From positions 1 through 32,150 of the forward strand of contig CALUST010000034.1 in the NCBI GenBank assembly GCA_944323505.1: 32,150 bases of DNA. Reading direction: 5' to 3'. Under the pieces are notes generated by a model that was not told where the DNA came from, searched no databases, and saw only the letters and a program-made list of their open reading frames with translations. The translations under genes were made by a program, and so were the position numbers. This document shows positions 1 through 8,509 of this stretch, one piece after another. The DNA is from an uncultured Bacteroidales bacterium (GTDB taxonomy: Bacteria > Bacteroidota > Bacteroidia > Bacteroidales > UBA932). How positions within the stretch are numbered: position 1 is the stretch's first letter; each line of letters begins with the position of its first letter.

Positions 1-397
1 CCGCCTCTTCGAAATCAGCCGTGCTTTCTGTCATCCAGCCTCTGAAGTTGTACATCTCGGCAAGGAGATGGAGAGCGGCCCACTTGGTGAGCTTGCCCGT
101 CTTCACCCCGTCCGGGTTCTCAGGAAGATTCTCGCTGGCAAACTTGAGGTCATCGATGATGTGTCCGAGGACTTCTTCCTTAGGGTCGCGGGTGAAGTTG
201 AGTTCGAACGGCTGCTTGATGGTCTCCACCCATGGAACGTCCCCATAGAGATAGACGAGGGTCCTGTAGCCGTATGCCCTGAAAAAACGGGCCTCGGCCT
301 GGTAAAGGGCCTTGTCGGTAGGATAGTCCCAGTTGTCGTTCTGCTCTGAATAGAGCAGGAGTTCGTTGGCTGAGTTGATGTAGGATAGGATGCGAAC
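1..397 (-). pseudogene. SusD/RagB-like lipoprotein, internal fragment (N-terminus lost, runs off window)
   Basis: Read on the minus strand from about 394 down to 2, an open frame gives a clear SusD-like segment. It has an INSANELLLYSEQ stretch, then AEARFFRAYGYRTLVYLYGDVPW, which is the TPR-like helix hallmark of SusD proteins, then a DPKEEVLGHIIDDLKFASENLP segment and a KWAALHLLAEMY helix. SusD proteins are surface lipoproteins that bind glycans over a SusC channel. This fragment has no signal peptide, no lipobox and no start of its own, because it follows the truncated SusC directly. The words TWF at the end of the SusC frame join smoothly to RILSYINSAN in this frame if one base is restored near 394-397, so the fragment may begin inside the SusC frame. 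It is open at the left edge, so the C-terminal half is outside the window. The identity is seen from motifs; the loss of the N-terminus is an inference from the missing sequence. Confidence 0.85.
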
Positions 398-3372
398 CAT
401 GTGTTGTCATAGTTAAGCATCTGGCGCATATTCGAGATGGCGCAGACATTGTTGACACTGACATTCACATCGATTCCGCTCATACCTATCTTCTTGGCCA
501 CCTTTGGGCTGAGTCTGTACCCGAGGGTGATATTCCTGAGGGTCACGAAGTTGAGTTTCTTGTAGTAGCCGTGCTCAAAACTCTGGATATATCCAGGGGA
601 TACATAATCGGCATCTGTGTTCTCAGGAGTCCAGTAGTTCGCACCGGCGATATAGTTACCTGCTCCGAATGTGTATGAACCGATATTTGCCACATTGTCA
701 GACATCCACTTGCCGAACACTCCGTTCAGGAGGAAGGAGAAGTAGACGTTCTTGTACTCGAAGCGGTTACCCATGGACATCGACCAGCTCGGCTTCTTGT
801 TGCCGATGACCTTGCGGTCGTTCTCGTCGATGATGCCGTTGCCGTCAACATCCTCGAGTTTGGCGTCACCAGGCCTCGCTCCGTTCTGGTGTGCGACCTC
901 ATTGCCTTCATTGTCGATGAATGTGAACTCGTCGCCCTCCTGCCAGATGCCTATCACGTTCCAGTCATAGAACACGTCCAGAGGGTAGCCGATGAACCAT
1001 TTGTTGTTGATGTCGTCCAACTGGTCACCCCTAAGTTCGATAATCTCGTCCCTGTTGAGGAAGAAGTTGAGGTCAGTGGTCCAGCGGAAATTCTTGTTGC
1101 GGATGTTCTGCGAATTGAGAGTCACCTCGATACCCTTGTTGCGGGTCTGTCCGACATTGTCCCACATCTTGCTGTAGCCGTTCATGATAGGCACCGTCCT
1201 TGACATGAGAAGGTCCTTGGTGTTGGACAGGTACATGTCAATGCTACCTCCGAGACGGCTCCCGAAGGACGAGAAGTCCACTCCGACGTTGGCCGTATAG
1301 GTGGTCTCCCAACGGAGGCTCGGGTTGCCGACACCGTCACTGGCAAGGTATGCGGCATTGACAGCGGAACCGCCGTCACCCCATACATACTTCACACCGT
1401 TGGTGGCGTAGAGACGGTCAAGGGTCTGGTATCTTGAGATGGCGTTGTTACCGTTGGCACCGTATGACACACGGAGTTTGAGCATATCGATCCACTCGAC
1501 ATTGTCCCTCACGAAATCCTCGTCTCCAATCTGCCAGGCAACTGCGGCTGACGGGAAGAAACCGTACTTGTTGTTGCGGCCGAACACTGAGGCACCGTCG
1601 GCACGTCCGGTAAGGGTAATCATGTATTTCTCGGCAAAGGCGTAGTTGATTCGCGCCATATAGGAAATCATGTTCTCTTTCCAGTAGCCCGATGACATCG
1701 TGATGTTGTTCTCCGCACCTGACATCATATAGAAACTGGAGTCGTCATTGACGAAACTCTCGCCGCTCTGGGACGAACTTATCTCCGTCTTCACCTGCAT
1801 ACTGAACAAGGCAGTCACATCGATATGGTGCTTGCCGAATGTATTGTCATACTTGATGACATTCTCCCATGTCCAGTCCGTGTTGTGGGTATTGCTTATG
1901 GACGCCTTGCCGTTCACCTTTGCTCCGGTCACCGTGTTGCGTCCGTAGTATGTACCGTCGAAAGAATTACGGTAGTTGTATCCGAACTGTGACCTTACCG
2001 AAAGTCCTTTCACCGGGAGATTGATGTTGATGAACCCGTTCACCAGCATGTTTCTTCCCGTCTTCTTCTGGTCTGCCTTGACATCCTTCATCGGGTTCGG
2101 GAAGTTGCTGTAGTCCATAGGCTCCTCGTAATACCCGCCTGTCTCGTCATACATTATACCATAAGGGCTCTGCTTGATGGCGTGCTCAAGGTTAGGAGTG
2201 ACTCCGCCGCTCTCCCTGTTGACGAACTGGGTGGTGAGACCCACCTGCAGCCATTTGTTGAGAGTCTGTGTGACGGTAGCATACACATTGACACGCTTGT
2301 AGTTGGAATTGTATACTACACCAGGGTTGTCAAGGTAGGATACTGACGCCATATACTGCGTGGCCTCCGTACCTCCCGAGATGCTGACCTGATGGTCCAT
2401 AGTGAAGACCTGACGGAATACATCATCCTGCCAGTCGCGGGTCTCGCCCTTGGCGTAGTTGACCTTCTCGCTTGAACTGATCACTCCTCCATAAATAGGG
2501 TCAAGCATCACACCTGAGTAGTTGTCCTTGTTGAGTCTGTGAAGATCCTGCTTGAAGCGGATGTACTCGTTAGGTCCCATCGTCTGGATGCGCTGCATAG
2601 GCTCCTGCATACCGAACTGCCCCTTATAAGTGACTTTCGGCTTGCCCACTTCTCCTTTCTTGGTCTGGAGGAGGATGACACCGTTGGAGCCTCGTGAACC
2701 GTAGATGGCTACTGAAGAAGCATCCTTGAGGACTGTCATATTCTCGATGATATTAGGGTCAATATCCGCGAGAGAGCCGTCATAAGGTATCCCGTCCAGG
2801 ACGATGAGAGGCGAGTTGCTTCCAGAGAGGGAGTTCTGGCCTCGGATAAGGAGGGACTGGTTGGAACCAGGGGCGGCATCACTCGTCGTGATGGTGAGAC
2901 CTGCCACCTGACCTACAAGACGGTCCATGAGGTTGGTGGTGGACGCCATGTTCAGGACATCCTCGTCAACGACAGAGACACCTCCTGTCAGGTCCTTCTT
3001 TCTCGCACTACCGTAACCGATTACCACCGACTCTTCAAGAGCTTGGCTGTCAGGCTGCATCTTCACGTTTACAACGCCTGATGCATTCACCACAGCCTCA
3101 TAGTCTTCGTAACCGAGATACATGAATACGAGAGTGGAATGTGCAGGGGCATCTATCTTGTATTTGCCGTCCGCACCTGTAACTGTTCCGTTGCCGCCGT
3201 CCCCGTCCTTTACAAGGATTGCGACACCTTCAAGAGGAAAATCGCCTTCGTCAACAACAGTTCCCGTTACTGTAATAGAGGTCTGTTGCGCAGACAAAGA
3301 CACTGCCGGCAGCATGAGCATGAATGCCATGACCAAGCCGCCTGTCAGGATTTTGATTTTTTCTGTTAGCAT
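103..3372 (-). CDS. SusC/RagA-family TonB-dependent outer-membrane receptor, C-terminus disrupted
   Basis: The frame encodes 1089 residues. It starts with a signal peptide (about 1-29, ending SLSAQQ), then a carboxypeptidase-D-like regulatory domain (about 33-108), then the plug, with the family words VVIGYGSARKKDLTG, LLIRGQNS, PLIVLDGIPYDG and VLKDASSVAIYGSRGSNGVI. The rest is beta-barrel. Genuine SusC sequence continues to about residue 989 (NNVCAISNMRQMLNYD). After that the normal C-terminal strand, usually an aromatic-ended beta strand, is missing. The remaining roughly 95 residues are Ser/Thr/Pro/Arg-rich and are the out-of-frame reading of SusD codons, ending at a TGA at 103. SusC proteins import oligosaccharides across the outer membrane with TonB energy and pair with SusD. 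Losing the last strands usually prevents barrel closure, so this gene is probably non-functional. Neighbours are a regulator remnant upstream and the SusD fragment downstream. Another possible start is Met15. Confidence 0.9.
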   Translation of the reverse strand: MLTEKIKILTGGLVMAFMLMLPAVSLSAQQTSITVTGTVVDEGDFPLEGVAILVKDGDGGNGTVTGADGKYKIDAPAHSTLVFMYLGYEDYEAVVNASGVVNVKMQPDSQALEESVVIGYGSARKKDLTGGVSVVDEDVLNMASTTNLMDRLVGQVAGLTITTSDAAPGSNQSLLIRGQNSLSGSNSPLIVLDGIPYDGSLADIDPNIIENMTVLKDASSVAIYGSRGSNGVILLQTKKGEVGKPKVTYKGQFGMQEPMQRIQTMGPNEYIRFKQDLHRLNKDNYSGVMLDPIYGGVISSSEKVNYAKGETRDWQDDVFRQVFTMDHQVSISGGTEATQYMASVSYLDNPGVVYNSNYKRVNVYATVTQTLNKWLQVGLTTQFVNRESGGVTPNLEHAIKQSPYGIMYDETGGYYEEPMDYSNFPNPMKDVKADQKKTGRNMLVNGFININLPVKGLSVRSQFGYNYRNSFDGTYYGRNTVTGAKVNGKASISNTHNTDWTWENVIKYDNTFGKHHIDVTALFSMQVKTEISSSQSGESFVNDDSSFYMMSGAENNITMSSGYWKENMISYMARINYAFAEKYMITLTGRADGASVFGRNNKYGFFPSAAVAWQIGDEDFVRDNVEWIDMLKLRVSYGANGNNAISRYQTLDRLYATNGVKYVWGDGGSAVNAAYLASDGVGNPSLRWETTYTANVGVDFSSFGSRLGGSIDMYLSNTKDLLMSRTVPIMNGYSKMWDNVGQTRNKGIEVTLNSQNIRNKNFRWTTDLNFFLNRDEIIELRGDQLDDINNKWFIGYPLDVFYDWNVIGIWQEGDEFTFIDNEGNEVAHQNGARPGDAKLEDVDGNGIIDENDRKVIGNKKPSWSMSMGNRFEYKNVYFSFLLNGVFGKWMSDNVANIGSYTFGAGNYIAGANYWTPENTDADYVSPGYIQSFEHGYYKKLNFVTLRNITLGYRLSPKVAKKIGMSGIDVNVSVNNVCAISNMRQMLNYDNTWFASYPTSTQPTNSCSIQSRTTTGTILPTRPFTRPRPVFSGHTATGPSSISMGTFHGWRPSSSRSNSTSPATLRKKSSDTSSMTSSLPARIFLRTRTG

Positions 3373-3391
3373 ATCTGAATTTGGTTAGTAG

Positions 3392-3501
3392 TGTGCCAAA
3401 ATTGTGTGTTAGCAAACAGTTTGTGTGCACAAAAACTGTTATGTAAATATTACTTATTGAGAATCAATAAATTAACATAAGCATTGACCTATTGTGCACA
3501 A
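3392..3501. promoter_or_regulatory. Candidate operator cluster upstream of susC
   Basis: The AT-rich gap between the regulator remnant and susC holds a perfect 10-bp palindrome TTGTGCACAA (3492-3501) and a related site, TTTGTG then TG then CACAAA (3421-3434). Half-site-like words (TGTGCCAAAA, TTGTGTGTT) lie at about 3392-3413. This is where a regulator encoded just upstream would be expected to bind. No good TAnnTTTG box was found for susC here. The palindromes are seen; the operator role is inferred. Confidence 0.4.
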
Positions 3502-3583
3502 ACACACCACAAATATCTGCCAATCAGAAATTAATATGGGTACAGAATCGTCCGAAAATGGTTTGAAAATGTACAGGAAGACA

Positions 3584-3982
3584 CTAATTGACCTGCCCAG
3601 TGCCATTGGAGGCATATTCCGCCCTGTATTCGGAAGGCGTCATCCCGAAGGTCTTCTTGAAACAGACGCTGAAATATTTCGGGCTGGCGAAACCCGTCAT
3701 GAAAGAAATCTCGGATATTGTGCACGTCGACTCGCACAGGAGCTGGCGCGCCCTCTGCAGACGGATGTCTGCCATGAACTCATGGATTGACATGCCAGTG
3801 CATTCCCGTATCTTCTGATACAGGATAGTCCGGCCTACAGCCATATCCGAGACAAACGAGGCGACATCATAGTCGCTGTTGTCCATATTGGCCTCCATGA
3901 GTTCAAGAGCCTTCTTCATGAGACTGTCATCCGGGGAGACGACCTCTATGTCTGCCGGTCCGGCCACGTACTTACGTGACAT
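3584..3982 (-). CDS. AraC-type DNA-binding domain, remnant of a membrane regulator (probably hybrid two-component)
   Basis: The 132 residues are almost entirely an AraC/XylS helix-turn-helix domain. It opens with VVSPDDSLMKKALELMEANMDN, the linker typically found between receiver and AraC domains in Bacteroidetes hybrid two-component regulators. It then has VGRTILYQKIRECTGMSIHEFMADIRLQRARQLL and the second helix-turn-helix ending SPKYFSVCFKKTFGMTPSEYRAEY. No sensor, kinase or receiver domain precedes it in frame. The frame is open only to a TGA about 48 bases upstream. In another frame, 4030-4150 encodes a hydrophobic helix followed by LRKRYSD, which looks like the inner-membrane segment of the same lost protein. 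It lies just upstream of susC on the same strand, the usual place for the locus regulator. It could also be a small free-standing AraC regulator, but the context favours a remnant. Confidence 0.8.
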   Translation of the reverse strand: MSRKYVAGPADIEVVSPDDSLMKKALELMEANMDNSDYDVASFVSDMAVGRTILYQKIRECTGMSIHEFMADIRLQRARQLLCESTCTISEISFMTGFASPKYFSVCFKKTFGMTPSEYRAEYASNGTGQVN

Positions 3983-4260
3983 CAGGGACTCTATCTCCTG
4001 CCGCAGAGAGGATGTCAGAATACCTTTTTCTCAGAAAGACATACATTGATGACAGCACGGCCACGGCAAGAGCCAAGACGAGACACAGGCAGGCGAGAAC
4101 AGTTGATAAGTTGCCCCCCACATAAAAGATATGTACGTAATGGCTGTCATCAGATACGGGCTTTCACAGACGCCTGCCCAGGCTGTCCGGAATTCATGCC
4201 GGCCGAAAATAGACATAAAAATCAAAACAACCAAGATGCGGTGGGCATTGTTGGAAGAAT
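3983..4260 (-). pseudogene. Degraded upstream part of the regulator gene, including a transmembrane segment
   Basis: This gap has no intact gene. On the minus strand one frame reads VGGNLSTVLACLCLVLALAV and then SSMYVFLRKRYSD, a membrane helix followed by positive residues, before stopping. The AraC frame begins, offset, right after it with LRQEIESLMSRKY. A hybrid regulator would have a histidine kinase, an ATPase and a receiver domain (several hundred residues) between these two parts, and none is present. A stop codon lies just before the helix frame. I infer a large internal deletion with frame damage. Another reading is a different AraC protein type with a membrane helix near its DNA-binding domain. 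No large sensor can be recognised here. Confidence 0.5.
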
Positions 4261-4266
4261 TTTAAG

Positions 4267-4274
4267 TATCTTTG
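4267..4274 (+). promoter_or_regulatory. -7 box of the OPT-ZIP-pepT operon
   Basis: TATCTTTG matches the Bacteroidetes TAnnTTTG box and sits 29 bases before the ATG at 4304. TTG triplets lie upstream at 4248-4253, but the spacing (about 16) is shorter than the usual 19-21, so the -33 part is weak. Confidence 0.7.
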
Positions 4275-4303
4275 GGGCTCATGAACAATAAAACCATCTG
4301 AAA

Positions 4304-6283
4304 ATGGAACAGAAAAAGACTGCTCTGCCTGAAAACGCCCACAGGGAACTCAAACCGGGCGAAGAATACAGGCCACTGCTCTCTCCTGAGAAAAACTATC
4401 CTGAAGTCACTCCGTACTCCGTGAGTATGGGTCTGCTGATGACAATCATATTCTCGGCTGCAGCCGCATTCCTGGGGCTGAAAGTCGGGCAGGTGTTTGA
4501 AGCGGCCATCCCCATCGCCATAATCGCCGTGGGAGTGTCCGGAGCACTGGGCAAGAAGAATGCACTTGGACAGAATGTGATGATCCAGTCGATAGGAGCA
4601 TGCTCCGGAGCCATCGTGGCCGGGGCGATATTCACACTTCCGGCATTGTATATATTGCAGGACAAATATCCGGAACTCACTGTCAATTTCACGAAGGTGT
4701 TCTTCTCCTCACTCCTCGGAGGCATCCTCGGGATACTGTTCCTGATACCGTTCAGGAAATATTTCGTGAAGGAGATGCACGGGAAATACCCGTTCCCCGA
4801 GGCGACGGCCACCACACAGGTCCTCGTGAGCGGGGAAAGCGGGGGAAAAGGAGCCAAGACGCTGCTGATAAGCGGTCTTGTCGGCGGTCTGTACGACTTC
4901 ATCGTGTCCACCTTCGGTCTCTGGGGCGAGACTCTGACCACAAGGATTCTCCCTTTCGGGGAGGCGGTCGCCGAGAAGGCGAAACTGGTGTTCAAACTCA
5001 ACACCGGTGCAGCCGTCCTCGGCCTCGGCTATATAGTGGGGCTGAAATATGCGTTCATCATCTGCTGCGGCAGTTTCCTCGTGTGGCTGGTCATCATCCC
5101 GCTGATGAACCTCTTCTGGGGAGGCCAGGTCATCGACCTGATGAGCACAGGCATCACGACTGCCGTAGGTGACATGTCCGCAGAGCAGATATTCTCAGAA
5201 TATGCCCGCCACATCGGCATCGGCGGCATTGCGACAGCCGGAATAATAGGGATAATCAAATCTTTCGGGGTGATAAAATCCGCAGTGGGACTTGCTGCAG
5301 GAGAGTTCAGGAAGAAGAAATCCGACAGCGTGAAAGATGAGATCCGGACACAGAGGGACATCTCGATGAAAATCATCGCCATCGGCATAGGAGTCACCTT
5401 GCTGGCCGTGTTCCTGTTCTTCGCGTTCGGCGTGGTGGACAACATCTGGCACGCAATAGTCGGGCTCCTGATTGTCGGCATCATAGCGTTCCTGTTCACC
5501 ACCGTGGCGGCAAATGCCATTGCCATCGTCGGGTCGAACCCTGTGAGCGGCATGACCCTCATGACACTGATTCTCGCTTCGCTGGTGATGGTGGCCTGCG
5601 GGCTCAACGGGACTGCGGGAATGACGGCAGCCCTGATTATCGGCGGAGTGGTATGTACGGCTCTTTCCGTGGCAGGGGCATTCGTGACAGACCTGAAAAT
5701 CGGATACTGGATAGGAAGCACCCCTGCAAAACAGGAGACATGGAAGTTCCTCGGCACGCTGGTGGCCGCCGCCACCGTCGGAGGAGTGATGCTCGTCCTC
5801 AACAAGACATACGGGTTCACGGGCGATAATGCCCTCGTGGCTCCTCAGGCCAATGCCATGGCAGCCGTCATCGAACCGATGATGAACGGAGGAGGGGCAC
5901 CATGGCTGATGTACGGAATCGGGGCCTTGCTTGCAATCGTACTGACTCTCGTCAAGGTGCCGGCCCTGCCGTTCGCCCTCGGGATGTTCATTCCTCTCGA
6001 CCTCAACCTGCCTATGCTTGTCGGCGGAGCAATCTCATGGTATGTGAGCACAAGGAGCAAGGACAAGGAACTCAACAATGCAAGACAGGAGAAAGGCACT
6101 CTGATCGCCTCGGGATTCATCGCAGGAGGGGCATTGATGGGAGTAGTGAGCGCGATACTGAGATTTGCCAAGATTGACTGGTTTATGGAGCCGTCCCCGT
6201 GGACAGAGCCTGTCGCCATCATCCCTTATGCTGCAATCATTGTCTACATGATAATCTCATCCGTGAAAGCACGGAAAGCCTGA
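4304..6283 (+). CDS. OPT-family oligopeptide transporter
   Basis: This 659-residue protein is highly hydrophobic, with about 14-16 membrane segments. It has the size and pattern of the prokaryotic oligopeptide transporter (OPT) family. Visible family words include SMGLLMTIIFSAAAAFLGLKVG near residue 40, GKYPFPEATATTQVL near 160 and SNPVSGMTL near 410. OPT proteins are proton-coupled importers of small peptides, and some members carry metal chelates instead. It is the first gene of a plus-strand operon: a ZIP transporter follows after 6 bases, and then peptidase T. The neighbours favour peptides as cargo, though siderophore-like metal complexes remain possible because of the ZIP neighbour. The start is the only ATG behind the promoter box and gives a normal cytoplasmic N-terminus. 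No defect is seen. Confidence 0.93.
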   Translation: MEQKKTALPENAHRELKPGEEYRPLLSPEKNYPEVTPYSVSMGLLMTIIFSAAAAFLGLKVGQVFEAAIPIAIIAVGVSGALGKKNALGQNVMIQSIGACSGAIVAGAIFTLPALYILQDKYPELTVNFTKVFFSSLLGGILGILFLIPFRKYFVKEMHGKYPFPEATATTQVLVSGESGGKGAKTLLISGLVGGLYDFIVSTFGLWGETLTTRILPFGEAVAEKAKLVFKLNTGAAVLGLGYIVGLKYAFIICCGSFLVWLVIIPLMNLFWGGQVIDLMSTGITTAVGDMSAEQIFSEYARHIGIGGIATAGIIGIIKSFGVIKSAVGLAAGEFRKKKSDSVKDEIRTQRDISMKIIAIGIGVTLLAVFLFFAFGVVDNIWHAIVGLLIVGIIAFLFTTVAANAIAIVGSNPVSGMTLMTLILASLVMVACGLNGTAGMTAALIIGGVVCTALSVAGAFVTDLKIGYWIGSTPAKQETWKFLGTLVAAATVGGVMLVLNKTYGFTGDNALVAPQANAMAAVIEPMMNGGGAPWLMYGIGALLAIVLTLVKVPALPFALGMFIPLDLNLPMLVGGAISWYVSTRSKDKELNNARQEKGTLIASGFIAGGALMGVVSAILRFAKIDWFMEPSPWTEPVAIIPYAAIIVYMIISSVKARKA

Positions 6284-6289
6284 TGCCTT

Positions 6290-7120
6290 ATGGGTAACGT
6301 GCTGTATGCTCTGCTGATGACGCTTATCGCCGGTGCCGCAACCGGCCTGGGCGGGGCATTGATCCTGTTCCGGAAAAGGCTCGGGAGCAATTTCCTTGCG
6401 GCTGCCCTCGGTCTCTCAGCCGGAGTGATGATATTCATATCGCTTGCCGAACTGTATCCCGAGGCCAGGACAGCCATAACCGGGATGCCTCACGGGGACG
6501 TATGGGTGCTTCTGGCTTTTTTCGGAGGGATGGGCATCATCACTCTCATAGACTTTCTGATACCGGAATACGAGAATCCGCATGAGGCGTCAGGACTGAG
6601 CCTGGACTCCAGCACGGCAGCCACAGAGATGATGTCCGGGATGGCCGGGAATGCTGCGGCATTGAAGAAACTGGGCATAATGTCCGCTCTTGCTATAGCC
6701 ATACATAATTTCCCGGAAGGGATGGCCACATTCATAGGCGCCCTCAACGACACACAGACAGGCGCCGGCATTACTTTCGCCATCGCGATTCACAACATCC
6801 CGGAAGGAATCGCCGTGGCGATTCCCATATACTATGCCACCCGCAACCGTCTCAAGGCACTGGCATACGCCACGCTGTCAGGACTTACGGAACCGTTGGG
6901 AGCGGCTCTCTGCTATGCTGTCACCGCCCTCACAGGGGCAAGGCTCGACGGAGGAGGCGCGGCCTTCCCTCTAATCCTTGCGGCAGTGTCCGGAATCATG
7001 ATATACATATCGCTGGACGAACTGCTGCCTACGGCCGAGAAATACGGGAAACACCATGTGGCCATTGCAGGCGTCGTGTCCGGGATGGCAATTATGGGCA
7101 TAAGCCTTCTGATAATGTGA
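6290..7120 (+). CDS. zupT: ZIP-family divalent metal (zinc) transporter
   Basis: This 276-residue inner-membrane protein has about eight hydrophobic helices. It carries the two signature metal-binding motifs of ZIP transporters, HNFPEG at residues 139-144 and HNIPEG at 168-173, placed in adjacent helices as in ZupT. A loop with acidic residues (about 91-115) separates the third and fourth helices. ZupT-type proteins bring zinc, and less specifically iron, manganese or cobalt, into the cytoplasm. The gene starts 6 bases after the OPT stop codon and ends 27 bases before pepT, so the three are very likely co-transcribed. PepT needs zinc, so I infer that the ZIP gene supplies the metal for the peptidase. 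The assignment to the family is firm; the exact ion is not shown by sequence. Confidence 0.93.
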   Translation: MGNVLYALLMTLIAGAATGLGGALILFRKRLGSNFLAAALGLSAGVMIFISLAELYPEARTAITGMPHGDVWVLLAFFGGMGIITLIDFLIPEYENPHEASGLSLDSSTAATEMMSGMAGNAAALKKLGIMSALAIAIHNFPEGMATFIGALNDTQTGAGITFAIAIHNIPEGIAVAIPIYYATRNRLKALAYATLSGLTEPLGAALCYAVTALTGARLDGGGAAFPLILAAVSGIMIYISLDELLPTAEKYGKHHVAIAGVVSGMAIMGISLLIM

Positions 7121-7147
7121 TATGACAATACGCAATAACATAAAGAT

Positions 7148-8371
7148 ATGGAAAAGATACTTGACAGATTTCTGAGATACGTGTCAATCGACACGCAGTC
7201 AGATCCCGAGTCGGACACTCAGCCGAGCAGCAGCCGTCAGTTCGACCTGCTGCGCATCTTGTGTAGGGAACTGCAGGAAATGGGAGTGGAGGCGACTCTC
7301 GACGAATACGGATACGTGATGGCATCCATCCCGTCAAATTGCGGGAAAGACATCCCGGCAGTGGGATTCATCGCCCATGTGGACACATCCCCAGACGCAT
7401 CAGGGGCAGACATCAGGCCTCAGATAATCAGGGACTACAACGGGGAGGACATCCTGCTGGACAAGGAGTCGGGCCTGTCACTGAAGCCAGCCGACTTCCC
7501 CGAACTCCTCAACTACAAGGGACAGACCATCATCACCACCGACGGGAAGACCCTCCTCGGGGCGGATGACAAGGCAGGTGTCGCCGAGATCATGGATGCG
7601 GTACAATATATCATGGAGCACCCTGAATTCAGACACGGCCCGATAAGAATAGGGTTCACGCCTGACGAGGAGATAGGGCGCGGGACAGCGAGATTTGATG
7701 TCAGGAAATTCGATGCCAGATATGCCTACACCATGGACGGAGGCCAGATCGGAGAACTCGAATACGAGAACTTCAACGCAGCCGCAGCGACAGTCCGCAT
7801 CCAGGGCAGGAACATCCACCCGGGCTATGCCAAGGGAAGGATGCGCAACGCCATACTCATAGGCATGGAACTGAACGGGCTTCTTCCGGCGGAACAGAGA
7901 CCGGAATACACAGAGGGGTATGAGGGCTTCCTGCACATTGTGGGATTCAACGGGACTGTGGAAGAGGCCACGTTCTCATATATCATCAGAGACCATGACA
8001 TGGACCTGTTCGAGTCCAAGAAAGAAATGCTGAGAAAATGTGTCGGATTCATCAATGCAAAATACGGAGACGGGACAGCGACAGTTGACATACAGCATCA
8101 GTACTATAATATGAGAAAAGAGGTGGAGCCTCACTATCATATCATAGAAAAAGCCGTCAAGGCAATGGAAATGGAAGGCATCAAGCCCCATATCCAGCCT
8201 ATCAGGGGTGGTACTGACGGGGCGAACCTGTCTTTCATGGGCCTGCCATGCCCGAATATCTTTGCTGGAGGGCACAATTTCCACGGAAAACTCGAATATG
8301 TGCCTCTCGAGAGCATGGAGAAGGCCGGCAAGGTCATACTGAACATCATATCCCTCTTTGCAGAGGAATAA
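7148..8371 (+). CDS. pepT: Peptidase T (tripeptide aminopeptidase, M20B)
   Basis: The 407 residues match the usual length of peptidase T. This cytoplasmic two-zinc enzyme removes the N-terminal residue of tripeptides. Metal ligands and catalytic residues are in place: HVDTSPD with His77 and the catalytic Asp79, GADDKAG with Asp140 (bridging) nearby, PDEEIG with Glu174 and Glu175 (general base and ligand), the Asp of YTMDGG near 197, and the final HNFHG histidine near 377. The dimerisation insert HPGYAKGRMRNA is present. It is the last gene of the transporter operon and probably degrades peptides imported by the OPT protein. The start is the ATG after a short 27-base gap. No irregularities were noticed. 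Confidence 0.97.
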   Translation: MEKILDRFLRYVSIDTQSDPESDTQPSSSRQFDLLRILCRELQEMGVEATLDEYGYVMASIPSNCGKDIPAVGFIAHVDTSPDASGADIRPQIIRDYNGEDILLDKESGLSLKPADFPELLNYKGQTIITTDGKTLLGADDKAGVAEIMDAVQYIMEHPEFRHGPIRIGFTPDEEIGRGTARFDVRKFDARYAYTMDGGQIGELEYENFNAAAATVRIQGRNIHPGYAKGRMRNAILIGMELNGLLPAEQRPEYTEGYEGFLHIVGFNGTVEEATFSYIIRDHDMDLFESKKEMLRKCVGFINAKYGDGTATVDIQHQYYNMRKEVEPHYHIIEKAVKAMEMEGIKPHIQPIRGGTDGANLSFMGLPCPNIFAGGHNFHGKLEYVPLESMEKAGKVILNIISLFAEE

Positions 8372-8509
8372 GCCGGCACCTGACCGCCGGACAAAAGCAA
8401 GCCGCCGGACAGCGCTTCACCATACCCAATCCAACAAAAGTATGCATGAAGCCTGCCCGGCGGCCTTTTTGCCGATGACTCATGTCAGTCAGCCGACACC
8501 ATCACGGAC
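8372..8509. other. Convergent intergenic gap, no gene seen
   Basis: This is a GC-rich stretch after pepT with short complementary runs (for example CCGGC...GCCGG near 8373-8390) and a GCCTGCCCGGCGGC then T5 stretch near 8452-8469 that could act as a weak terminator. I see no coding sequence in it. Confidence 0.5.

Noticed and set aside
103-390. The last 95 residues of the SusC frame as a novel C-terminal domain
   Set aside because: They are the wrong-frame reading of clear SusD codons and have the expected biased composition.
4600-5172. Overlapping plus-strand frame inside the OPT gene
   Set aside because: It is an Arg/His-rich out-of-frame reading of a certain membrane transporter.
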